Assembly (NCBI GenBank): GCA_030549955.1
Contig: JAUQQI010000100.1
Location: forward strand, 296-6,845
Source of the DNA: Chloroflexota bacterium
GTDB lineage: Bacteria; Chloroflexota; Dehalococcoidia; JAUQQI01
DNA: 6,550 nt
Direction: 5' to 3'
The translations under genes were made by a program, and so were the position numbers. This document shows positions 1 to 5,450 of the stretch, in pieces (positions within the stretch are counted from its first letter, which is position 1; every line of letters starts with the position of its first letter). The notes below the pieces were generated by a model that saw only the letters and a program-made list of their open reading frames with translations, did not search any database and had not been told where the DNA came from.

Positions 1-299
1 GGTTTCCCGACGGTTTGAAGGTGCCCCACATGGGCTGGAACCAGGTTCGGCTCCGGCAGGAGCACCCCCTCTTTGCCGGCATTCCCGACGGGACTTATTT
101 CTATTTCGTCCACGCCTATTACGCCGAACCGGCCGACCCGGCCCTGGTCGTCGGCACCACGGACTACGGACTCGACTTTGCCAGTGTGGTCGCCCGGGAT
201 AACCTGATGGCGACTCAGTTCCACCCGGAGAAGAGCAGCCGCTGGGGTCTGGCCGTCTACGCAAACTTTCTCCGGAGGTTTGTCGGGTTAAAGTGCTGA
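1..299 (+). CDS. hisH: Imidazole glycerol phosphate synthase glutaminase subunit HisH (C-terminal part)
   Basis: HisH hydrolyses glutamine and passes the ammonia to HisF, making imidazole glycerol phosphate and AICAR in histidine synthesis. Only the C-terminal half is here: the reading frame is open from base 3 and continues off the left edge, so the catalytic Cys is not visible. What is seen is the family signature [10 protein letters not shown], then [12 protein letters not shown], and near the end FHPEKSS, which carries the His and Glu of the class I glutamine amidotransferase triad plus the Lys that in HisH lies at the HisF interface. A TTG at 15 lies inside the conserved [10 protein letters not shown] block and is not the start. 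The gene ends in TGA at 297-299 and overlaps hisA by 7 bases, which suggests translational coupling. The identification is firm. Confidence 0.95.
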   Translation, partial: FPDGLKVPHMGWNQVRLRQEHPLFAGIPDGTYFYFVHAYYAEPADPALVVGTTDYGLDFASVVARDNLMATQFHPEKSSRWGLAVYANFLRRFVGLKC

Positions 300-1006
300 T
301 CATTCCGGCCACCGATATCCTTGGGGGCCGCTGTGCCCGCCTTTACCAGGGCCGCTTCGACCGGGCCACGGTCTATTCCGACGACCCGGTCGCAGTCGCC
401 CGGGCCTGGGCCGAGGCCGGGGCCCGCTGGCTCCACATCGTCGACCTGGATGCTGCCCGGACCGGCCAGCCGGTAAACCTGGGCATTATCAGGGCGATCT
501 GCCGGGCGGTCAGCGTGCCGGTCCAGTGCGGGGGTGGGGTGCGAACCCTGAGTCGGGTCGAAGAGCTTCTCGGGCTTGGGGTCAGCCGGGTTGTGGTTGG
601 CACGGCGGCCTTCACCGACCCGCATTTTCTGGCTGAAGCCTGCCGGCGGTTCGGCGACCGCATTGCCGTCGCCCTGGACGTTCGGGACGGGCACGTTGCG
701 ATTTCAGGCTGGGAATCGACGGTTGCCCTTGACCCGGTCGAGGCGGTCCGCCGGGTGGAGGCTGCCGGTGTCCGGCGGATAATCCTGACCGACGCAGGCC
801 GGGACGGCACCCTTGGGGGCGCAAACCTGGACCTGGTTCGGCAGGTCCTGGGCGCGGCGTCGGTGCCGGTCATCGTCGGGGGTGGGGTTGGGGGGCTGGA
901 GGACATCCGGGCGCTGAAGGCCCTCGGAGTTGAGGGGGTCATCCTCGGCCGGGCCCTCTATGAGGGCCGGCTCGACCTGAAAGAGGCTCTGGCAGCCGTT
1001 GGTTGA
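293..1006 (+). CDS. hisA: Phosphoribosylformimino-AICAR ribotide isomerase HisA
   Basis: HisA is a cytoplasmic (beta/alpha)8-barrel isomerase that converts ProFAR to PRFAR, the substrate of HisHF. The protein has 237 residues, normal for the family. It begins with the first barrel strand (LIIPATDI, catalytic Asp8) and carries [14 protein letters not shown] (second catalytic Asp, 129) and [17 protein letters not shown] (Thr166-Asp167). The phosphate-binding glycine turns are CGGGVRTL at 79-86 and VGGGVGGL near 195-202. The start is GTG at 293, fixed by homology of the first residues. It lies within the end of hisH, and a GGAGG at 274-278 sits about 14 bases upstream, farther than usual, so coupling to hisH translation may help. 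One oddity is that the usual QGD(Y/F) after the first strand reads QGRF (residues 19-22). The hisH-hisF neighbourhood favours HisA over the actinobacterial dual-function PriA. Confidence 0.95.
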   Translation: MLIIPATDILGGRCARLYQGRFDRATVYSDDPVAVARAWAEAGARWLHIVDLDAARTGQPVNLGIIRAICRAVSVPVQCGGGVRTLSRVEELLGLGVSRVVVGTAAFTDPHFLAEACRRFGDRIAVALDVRDGHVAISGWESTVALDPVEAVRRVEAAGVRRIILTDAGRDGTLGGANLDLVRQVLGAASVPVIVGGGVGGLEDIRALKALGVEGVILGRALYEGRLDLKEALAAVG

Positions 1007-1073
1007 GCCCGGTACGCTGGTGTCTTGAACGGCAGGGCCCCAGCTGGCCGGTTGAAGAATGGGTTAGGGAAGG

Positions 1074-1829
1074 ATGCTCACCAAGCGTATAATCCCATGC
1101 CTTGACGTGGATGCAGGCCGGGTCGTCAAGGGGGTCCGGTTTACCGGACTCCGGGTCGCCGGCGACCCGGTCGAGCTGGCGGCCTACTACGACCGGGAAG
1201 GGGCTGACGAGCTCGTTTTCTACGATATCACCGCCTCGGCCGAGGGCCGCAAGACCATGGTCGAGGTCGTCGCCCGCACTGCCGACCAGGTCTTTATCCC
1301 CCTCACCGTGGGCGGCGGCCTGCGGACCATCGACGATATGCGGCTCATGCTCCGGTCCGGGGCTGACAAGGTCTCGATAAACACGGCCGCCATCGAGGAC
1401 CCGACGCTCCTTGCCCGGGGAGCGGCGGCCTTCAGGTCCAAGTGCGTCGTCCTGTCCATCGATGCGAAGACGGAGGGCGACCGCCCCCGGGGCCACGCCG
1501 AGGGCGGCCGCCGGTCCACAGCACTGGATACGGTGGAGTGGGCCCGGCGGGGGGTTGAGCTGGGGGCCGGCGAGGTCGTTTTAAACAGCATCGACACCGA
1601 CGGCACCCGGGCTGGCTATGACCTCAGGATCCTGCGCCTGGTATCGGAGGCCGTCCAGGTGCCGGTCATCGCCAGCGGTGGGGCCGGCAGCCTCGAACAC
1701 CTCTACCTGGCCGTTGCCGAGGGCAAGGCTGATGCTGTCCTGGCCGCCAGTATCTTCCATTACCGGGAAGTAACCATCGCCGAGGCGAAGCGGTTCCTCG
1801 CCGCCCGGGGAATCCCCGTACGTCTGTGA
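1074..1829 (+). CDS. hisF: Imidazole glycerol phosphate synthase cyclase subunit HisF
   Basis: HisF is the barrel-shaped cyclase/lyase partner of HisH; it uses HisH-derived ammonia to turn PRFAR into imidazole glycerol phosphate and AICAR. The protein has 251 residues, the usual length, and its numbering matches the Thermotoga maritima enzyme closely. Catalytic Asp11 lies in RIIPCLDV and Asp130 in LSIDAK. The four gate residues of the ammonia channel are all present (Arg5, Glu46, Lys99, Glu167). [42 protein letters not shown] and IASGGAG are family signatures. Two places depart from the norm: position 123, usually Gln, is Lys (FRSKCVV), and the loop that often reads YTHGGR is HAEGGR. The ATG at 1074 is preceded directly by AGGGAAGG (1066-1073). 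A 67-base gap separates it from hisA. Its last bases, GTGA (1826-1829), would also serve as the start of the small frame that follows. Confidence 0.95.
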   Translation: MLTKRIIPCLDVDAGRVVKGVRFTGLRVAGDPVELAAYYDREGADELVFYDITASAEGRKTMVEVVARTADQVFIPLTVGGGLRTIDDMRLMLRSGADKVSINTAAIEDPTLLARGAAAFRSKCVVLSIDAKTEGDRPRGHAEGGRRSTALDTVEWARRGVELGAGEVVLNSIDTDGTRAGYDLRILRLVSEAVQVPVIASGGAGSLEHLYLAVAEGKADAVLAASIFHYREVTIAEAKRFLAARGIPVRL

Positions 1830-2149
1830 ACGGCCGGCCCGTGGTGACCGCTGGGGAAAAATACGGCCGCCTCTCGCCTTCGCCCCTGGGCATTGTCGAC
1901 CGGGTCTCGGCACTACCAGAGGTCCTGGAACACCACCCGGTTAAAGTTGTTTACCTTAAGGGGGGTAGGGCGGCTTTAGCTTTAAGAGGTATACTCGTTC
2001 CCGAGCAGGCGCTGGTCGGCCCTGAGCAGGTGGTGGGCGTCTTGCGGAAGGCGCCCGACCCTTTCCGGGCCTCTGCCGGGGAGGCAGGGCCCAGGTCGAC
2101 TTGCTACCCGGGAGTCCGGGAGAAAGGGGAGAATGGCCACAACTTTTGA
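1826..2149 (+). CDS. Possible small protein of 107 residues between hisF and hisIE, unrecognised
   Basis: This frame starts with a GTG overlapping the hisF stop (GTGA, 4 bases) and ends 17 bases inside hisIE, filling exactly the one gap in the operon. I do not recognise the product. It has no signal peptide, membrane segment or known motif. The middle ([18 protein letters not shown], residues 39-56) could form two beta strands; the last 30 residues look like low-quality sequence. In favour of coding: by hand count the third codon positions are rich in G or C in the first 38 codons (about three quarters) and in the last 47 (about four fifths), with lower G+C at second positions, as in real genes here. 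Against: codons 39-60 are AT-rich and use TTA, AGA and ATA, rare in neighbours, and this part coincides with a promoter-like site. There is no separate ribosome binding site, so it would depend on coupling to hisF. It could equally be non-coding leader. Confidence 0.38.
   Translation: MNGRPVVTAGEKYGRLSPSPLGIVDRVSALPEVLEHHPVKVVYLKGGRAALALRGILVPEQALVGPEQVVGVLRKAPDPFRASAGEAGPRSTCYPGVREKGENGHNF
1990..1995 (+). promoter_or_regulatory. Candidate -10 element (TATACT) upstream of hisIE
   Basis: GGTATACT lies at 1988-1995 in the most AT-rich part of the hisF-hisIE interval (about 1940-2000), differing from TATAAT at one base. No convincing -35 hexamer is found 16-18 bases upstream, and there is no TG extension. 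A start near 2002 would give hisIE a leader of roughly 130 bases containing three hairpins. The same octamer context occurs at two other sites in this window, which raises confidence a little. Confidence 0.35.
2035..2056 (+). promoter_or_regulatory. Strong hairpin upstream of hisIE (hairpin 1)
   Basis: Bases 2035-2043 pair with 2048-2056 as nine consecutive pairs (one of them a U-G wobble) around the four-base loop GCGG. It is the first of three hairpins between the candidate promoter at 1990 and the hisIE start. No run of T follows, so it is not an intrinsic terminator. It may be a leader element or chance pairing in GC-rich DNA. Confidence 0.35.
2067..2092 (+). promoter_or_regulatory. Strong hairpin upstream of hisIE (hairpin 2)
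   Basis: GGGCC-T-CTGCC (2067-2077) pairs with GGCAGGGCCC (2083-2092): ten pairs with a single bulged T and a five-base loop GGGGA. A third, shorter hairpin follows at 2107-2120 (CCCGG/CCGGG, loop GAGT), ending just before the purine-rich ribosome binding site of hisIE. There is no T tract, and no T-box consensus (AGGGTGG..ACC) was seen. Confidence 0.35.
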
Positions 2150-2798
2150 GGGTTTAAAGTCTGATGAGGCTGGCCTGATTCCGGCCATTGTTCAGGATGT
2201 TAACAGCGGCCGGGTGCTGATGCTCGGTTACCAGGACCGGCAGGCTTTCGAGCGGACCCTGGCCACCGGCCGGGTCTGGTTTTACAGCCGGAGCCGTCAG
2301 CGCCTCTGGCAGAAGGGCGAGGCCTCGGGCAATGAGCTCCGGGTCCGGCAGGTGCTCACTGATTGTGACGGAGACGCGGTCCTGATTCTGGCGGAGCCGG
2401 CCGGCCCGACCTGCCACACCGGGGCTGAGTCGTGCTTTTTCAACAGGATTTCCGGCCCCGAAGATGAGTGGCTTCCCTTGACTCGGGTCTCAGAAGCCCT
2501 CTTCCGGGTCATCCTTGACCGGCAGGAAAACCCTCGGCCCGAAAGCTACGTTTCGACGCTCCTGGCCGGCGGCATCGACCGGGTGGCCCAGAAGGTGGGG
2601 GAAGAGGCGACCGAAACGGTCATCGCGGCCAAAAACGACGACCGGGAAGCCCTCATCCGGGAGCTGGCCGACCTCTGGTTTCACAGCCTGGTGCTACTGG
2701 CTGCCCGGGGGCTCCGGCCTGCCGACGTCTGGGCCGAACTCGCCCGGCGCCACGCCGCACGCCCACGGCGGCCTGAGCCCGGTCAGAACGGCGTCTAA
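2133..2798 (+). CDS. hisIE: Bifunctional phosphoribosyl-AMP cyclohydrolase / phosphoribosyl-ATP pyrophosphatase HisIE
   Basis: This fused enzyme carries out steps 2 and 3 of histidine synthesis: the HisE domain removes pyrophosphate from phosphoribosyl-ATP and the HisI domain opens the adenine ring of phosphoribosyl-AMP to give ProFAR, the HisA substrate. HisI covers residues 1 to about 108, with [10 protein letters not shown] (58-67), DCDGD (77-81, Mg-binding Asp residues and a Zn Cys) and [11 protein letters not shown] (91-101, the other two Zn Cys). HisE covers about 116-208 and is an all-helical MazG-like fold with KVGEEATE (154-161), ELAD (177-180) and His184. At 221 residues it is of normal length for the fusion. 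The ATG at 2133 follows AAAGGGGAGA, and the N-terminus fits the family. The last 34 codons overlap the convergent HAD gene. All expected catalytic residues are present. Confidence 0.95.
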   Translation: MATTFEGLKSDEAGLIPAIVQDVNSGRVLMLGYQDRQAFERTLATGRVWFYSRSRQRLWQKGEASGNELRVRQVLTDCDGDAVLILAEPAGPTCHTGAESCFFNRISGPEDEWLPLTRVSEALFRVILDRQENPRPESYVSTLLAGGIDRVAQKVGEEATETVIAAKNDDREALIRELADLWFHSLVLLAARGLRPADVWAELARRHAARPRRPEPGQNGV

Positions 2799-3512
2799 CT
2801 CGAGAAGCTCAGCCAGCCGGCGAATCACGGGGACGCCGGGAGGTGGGTCTTCCTGCCGGAACTGGTGGGTGAGCACCGGCTGCAGGCCGGCCCGGAGGGC
2901 CCCGCCGACGTCCTCGTAAACCCGGTCCCCGACAAAAACTGTCTCGGCCGGGCCGACCCGGAGCCGGTCGAGGGCAAACTGAAAGATGGCCGGGTGGGGC
3001 TTCCGCCAGCCGACCTCCGACGAGAAGGCGAGCACGTCAAAATGGTCCCTGAGGCCGAGTTCATCAAGGCGGGCCCGCAGAAGCTCGGCCGGGTACATGG
3101 TGTTGGAGACCAGGCCGACCTTGAGTCCCCGGCCGCGAATTTCGGCAAGAACGGCACCGGTGCTGGGGGCCACGCACGTCGTGTCCAGCTCGGCCCGGGC
3201 GAGAGTCTCCAGGCATTCCCGATAAAAGGTTCGGGGCAGGTCGAGGCCAAGCCGGTCGAAGGCCTCGGCAAAAAGCAGCTCCGGGGGAAGTTCCCGGTAG
3301 CCCCGGGCCCGGAAGTAGGCAAGGCGGCGGCCGAGAATCCGTTCCCAGACCTCCCGGTAAAGAACCTCGGGCGGGGGCACCCGGTCGCCTTTGAGCTGCC
3401 GGAGCCGCCCATGAATCCGTCGCCAGGCCCCGAGCCAGTCGTCGGCCGAAAGCTTTATGTCCCAGACCGTGTGGCCCAGGTCCAGCAGGAGGCCCCGAAC
3501 CCGGTTACCCAC
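2694..3512 (-). CDS. HAD-family hydrolase (haloacid dehalogenase-like phosphatase)
   Basis: A cytoplasmic HAD-superfamily enzyme, most likely a phosphatase on a small metabolite; the substrate cannot be told from sequence. Motif I is [11 protein letters not shown] with nucleophile Asp11, but the second Asp normally at +2 is Gly13. Motif II is VSNT (Ser136), motif III has Lys171 (WRKPHP), and motif IV is [10 protein letters not shown] (Asp196, Asp201). Residues about 17-115 form the helical cap placed between motifs I and II (C1 type). At 272 residues it is somewhat long; the core ends near residue 240, and the last 34 residues are encoded opposite hisIE and look like a tail gained by losing a stop. 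The start is GTG at 3512, overlapping the comB stop by 8 bases, with a good ribosome binding site (GAGGTGA) inside comB, so it is probably translated with comB. The Gly at +2 also occurs in active members such as YihX, so it need not be inactive. Confidence 0.88.
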   Translation of the reverse strand: MGNRVRGLLLDLGHTVWDIKLSADDWLGAWRRIHGRLRQLKGDRVPPPEVLYREVWERILGRRLAYFRARGYRELPPELLFAEAFDRLGLDLPRTFYRECLETLARAELDTTCVAPSTGAVLAEIRGRGLKVGLVSNTMYPAELLRARLDELGLRDHFDVLAFSSEVGWRKPHPAIFQFALDRLRVGPAETVFVGDRVYEDVGGALRAGLQPVLTHQFRQEDPPPGVPVIRRLAELLELDAVLTGLRPPWACGVAPGEFGPDVGRPEPPGSQ

Positions 3513-4287
3513 AGGTCACCTCGAACCGGCCGTTGCAAACGGTAAGCCGGGGGATCTTCCGGCTCAGGTCGACCCGGGCCGCAAATTCGACGTCGGCCCC
3601 GAGGCCCATCTGGATGAGCCGATAGCCGTGGGCGCTGGCCCGGAAGGCGGCCAGCGGGTCCCGGCCAAAGCCGAAGCAGACCTGCCGGGCGGCTACCGCC
3701 GAGTCGTCGAGCACCAGCTGGTTTGGCGGGCTCTGGCCGGGCAGGTCAATGTCGGGGGCCGGCACGGGGGATGCCCCAACCCGGCGGACAAGCTCATCGA
3801 CGAAAAACCCGGCCGTGAAGGCGTCGTCGAGGCCGAAGGCCCGGCCCCGCCCCCGGCCGGCGCAGACGAAAACCACGTCCCGACCGGCGGCCAGGGCGGC
3901 GTCGAGGACGGCTCCGGCGTTGGCGAGGGAGCCGACGAGCACCTCGGCGGCCCCGGCCGCCCGGCGAAGGGCCCGGGTGCCGTTGCTGGTGGCGAAGACC
4001 AGGGTCCGGCCGGTCAGGTCGGCCCGCAGGTATTCCAGTGGGGAGTTTCCCAGGTCGAACCCCCTGGGCGCCAGGCCCCCGACCTCCCCGCCCAGGAGGA
4101 CGTCGGGTCCGAGCGGCCGGGCCAGTCGCCGGGCGGCTCCGGGGCCCGGCGCGATAACGGCCCGGGCAAGGCCTCGCTCGAAGGCGGCAACCAGGGTCGT
4201 GCTCGCCCGGAGGACGTCGATAACGACGCAGGTCTTGCCGGCCGGGTTCCGAAGCAGGCGGGGTAGAAAGCAGACCTCGACGAACAT
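3505..4287 (-). CDS. comB: 2-phosphosulfolactate phosphatase family protein (ComB)
   Basis: The ComB family is an Mg-dependent phosphatase that converts (2R)-2-phospho-3-sulfolactate to 3-sulfolactate. In methanogens this is a step of coenzyme M synthesis; in most bacteria carrying it the physiological role is unclear. At 260 residues it has the expected length. Conserved blocks visible are VVIDVLRASTT (21-31), GGEVGGLAPRGFDLGNSPLEY (66-86), ATSNGTRAL (99-107) and VCAGRGRGRAFGLDDAFTAG (141-160). No signal peptide is seen, so it is cytoplasmic. The ATG at 4287 lacks a ribosome binding site, and a perfect TATAAT sits nine bases upstream, suggesting a leaderless mRNA. Upstream lies a secreted protein gene 23 bases away; downstream the HAD gene overlaps by 8 bases. 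No comA or other sulfolactate gene is in the window, so the family call is firm but the true substrate is not. Confidence 0.9.
   Translation of the reverse strand: MFVEVCFLPRLLRNPAGKTCVVIDVLRASTTLVAAFERGLARAVIAPGPGAARRLARPLGPDVLLGGEVGGLAPRGFDLGNSPLEYLRADLTGRTLVFATSNGTRALRRAAGAAEVLVGSLANAGAVLDAALAAGRDVVFVCAGRGRGRAFGLDDAFTAGFFVDELVRRVGASPVPAPDIDLPGQSPPNQLVLDDSAVAARQVCFGFGRDPLAAFRASAHGYRLIQMGLGADVEFAARVDLSRKIPRLTVCNGRFEVTCG
3516..3522 (-). promoter_or_regulatory. Ribosome binding site GAGGTGA for the HAD gene
   Basis: GAGGTGA is read on the minus strand inside the last codons of comB, with six bases between GAGG and the GTG at 3512. It matches the anti-Shine-Dalgarno sequence well, fixes the HAD start, and supports coupled translation with comB. 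Confidence 0.7.
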
Positions 4288-4296
4288 GCCGCCGCT

Positions 4297-4302
4297 ATTA
4301 TA
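4297..4302 (-). promoter_or_regulatory. -10 element (TATAAT) directly upstream of comB
   Basis: A perfect TATAAT is read on the minus strand at 4302-4297, preceded by GG and followed by nine bases (AGCGGCGGC) and then the comB ATG. With a transcription start about seven bases after the element, the 5' leader would be only about 2-3 bases. No -35 match (the hexamer at 17 bases is CGCGGC) and no Shine-Dalgarno sequence are seen, which fits leaderless expression. Confidence 0.55.
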
Positions 4303-4310
4303 CCGGCCCG

Positions 4311-5450
4311 TCAGGGGCGGCCGCGTCCGACGAGGGGCATAAAGGTCCGGTAGAAAGGCCCGACCCGGAGTTCAATGGTGACGGATATGGTTATATCCGG
4401 CCGGTTGTCGCCGACCAGGTCGACCCGGCCGGTATAGACCCCGTTGGCAAGGCCCACCGGGTTCCCGGTCAGGGTGAGTTGGCCCGGGGTCGTTCCCGTG
4501 CCGGGGCTGTAGCTCAGCCAGTCTCCCACCTTGCCAGTCACCCGCCAGCCCACCGACCCGCCGGACGGGTCAGTAATGGCGATGATAGCCCGGGCCGGGG
4601 CGCCGCCCGACTCGGCAAAGAGGACCACCCGGTAACTGCTCACCGCGATAGACCGGGGGTCGGGGATCCAGGCGGGTGCGTTGTCCGGGGTCGTGGCCCC
4701 GACCCACTCCCGCGGGGGCAGAACCAGAGCCGGGAACGGCTTTGGCCACCGGCCGTAAGGGGGGTTGTTGGCATAGCCGAACACCAGCTCCTGGTAGGGG
4801 TAGTTCTTCCGGGGCTGGGTCCCGTCAAAGGGCGGTCGGGGCCAGGGGTAGGCCGGGTTGTTCGGGTTATTGAGATAGCTCCACGAATTGTAAGCCCAGA
4901 CGGCAAAATACCAGTGTTCAGGCACGGCCGGGTCATTGGTTCCTACGGCCGGGGTAACAACCCATTTATAGCCGAGCATGGTGGCCCCGCGGGCGATGTT
5001 GTAGGCGTATTCCCGGGCGATCCGTTGCTGAACGTCGACGGGTAGCTCCCCCGGTCGGGTCATGCCGGACGTGATCTGCATCACCCCGTAGCCGCAGCCC
5101 CCGCTCGGGGTGAGAGGCGGGCCAAAACTGCCCCGGGGCACCGAGTAGGCCGCCTGGTACCAGCTCGATTCGACAAGGCCGATGGCCTTTAGAAGGGTGG
5201 GCGGCACCGTTCCCGGGACGGGCGTCGGCTCTGGCCAGCCTTTCCCGAGGTCAGGAATTGTCGTGTACCGGTCGAACCGGAGCTGGTTCGCTGCGGCCTG
5301 GTCCATGGCGTCCGCCACCTCTCCGACCTGGGGCTGGTAGGCGTCGATTACGCCCGTCCGGGCGCAGTCGTCTGCCCGGCTTGGCGCCGGCCAGAGGCCC
5401 AGTAAGCCGGCAAGCAGGAGTACGATGGCGAACCGCTTAACGGTCGCCAC
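4311..5450 (-). CDS. Secreted lytic-transglycosylase-like protein with BACON/Ig-like C-terminal domain
   Basis: Probably an exported enzyme that cleaves peptidoglycan or a related glycan. Numbered from the GTG at 5450 it has 379 residues. Residues 1-26 form a Sec signal peptide (VKR, a hydrophobic core, then likely cleavage after PSRA). The SLT/lysozyme-like domain lies at about 80-200: LLKAIGLVESSW holds the candidate catalytic Glu94, GCGYGVMQIT (118-127) is the substrate-cleft motif, followed by ARGATMLGYK and FAVWAYNSW. Residues about 266-365 form a beta-rich module (WLSYSPGTGTTPGQLTLT, GVYTGRVDL) like BACON/Ig domains. The end, FYRTFMPLVGRGRP, resembles tails on exported Chloroflexota proteins. 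The mature protein has two Cys (29, 119), a possible disulfide. The gene overlaps the propeller gene upstream by 14 bases. An ATG at 5495 with GGAG at 5502-5505 is an alternative start, but would add 15 residues before the signal. The glycan target is unknown. Confidence 0.78.
   Translation of the reverse strand: MATVKRFAIVLLLAGLLGLWPAPSRADDCARTGVIDAYQPQVGEVADAMDQAAANQLRFDRYTTIPDLGKGWPEPTPVPGTVPPTLLKAIGLVESSWYQAAYSVPRGSFGPPLTPSGGCGYGVMQITSGMTRPGELPVDVQQRIAREYAYNIARGATMLGYKWVVTPAVGTNDPAVPEHWYFAVWAYNSWSYLNNPNNPAYPWPRPPFDGTQPRKNYPYQELVFGYANNPPYGRWPKPFPALVLPPREWVGATTPDNAPAWIPDPRSIAVSSYRVVLFAESGGAPARAIIAITDPSGGSVGWRVTGKVGDWLSYSPGTGTTPGQLTLTGNPVGLANGVYTGRVDLVGDNRPDITISVTIELRVGPFYRTFMPLVGRGRP
4382..4399. 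repeat. Perfect 7-bp inverted repeat near the 3' end of the transglycosylase gene
   Basis: CGGATAT (4382-4388) and ATATCCG (4393-4399) flank GGTT. It is a small AT-rich island in GC-rich coding DNA about 95 bases upstream of comB. It could be an operator-like site or an RNA hairpin, but it also encodes part of a beta strand (RPDITIS), so chance is possible. Confidence 0.3.

Noticed and set aside
257..942. Long minus-strand frames opposite hisA
   Set aside because: They are antisense shadows of a certain hisA; compositions are Pro/Arg/Ser/Thr-rich without domains.
1007..1073. The hisA-hisF gap as a promoter or regulatory RNA
   Set aside because: Only a short palindrome (CCAGCTGG) is seen, with no -10 element or strong stem; it looks like plain spacer with the hisF ribosome binding site.
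1088..1093. Perfect TATAAT on the + strand
   Set aside because: It falls inside hisF, in the codons for the highly conserved RIIP, and no gene start follows nearby, so it is coding constraint.
2035..2120. Hairpins considered as an intrinsic terminator after hisF
   Set aside because: None is followed by a run of T, so a rho-independent terminator is not supported.
2160..2168. TCTGATGAG, resembling the hammerhead ribozyme core CUGAUGA
   Set aside because: No GAAA follows at the required place after a stem, and the bases are explained as hisIE codons for Ser-Asp-Glu.
2865..3545. A 226-codon open frame on the + strand opposite the HAD gene
   Set aside because: The HAD gene on the other strand has all four motifs; this frame has no recognisable domain and biased composition.
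3457..4266. A 269-codon open frame on the + strand opposite comB
   Set aside because: It is antisense to a gene with clear family motifs. Its product is low-complexity, rich in Gly, Pro, Ala and Arg, a typical shadow in GC-rich DNA.
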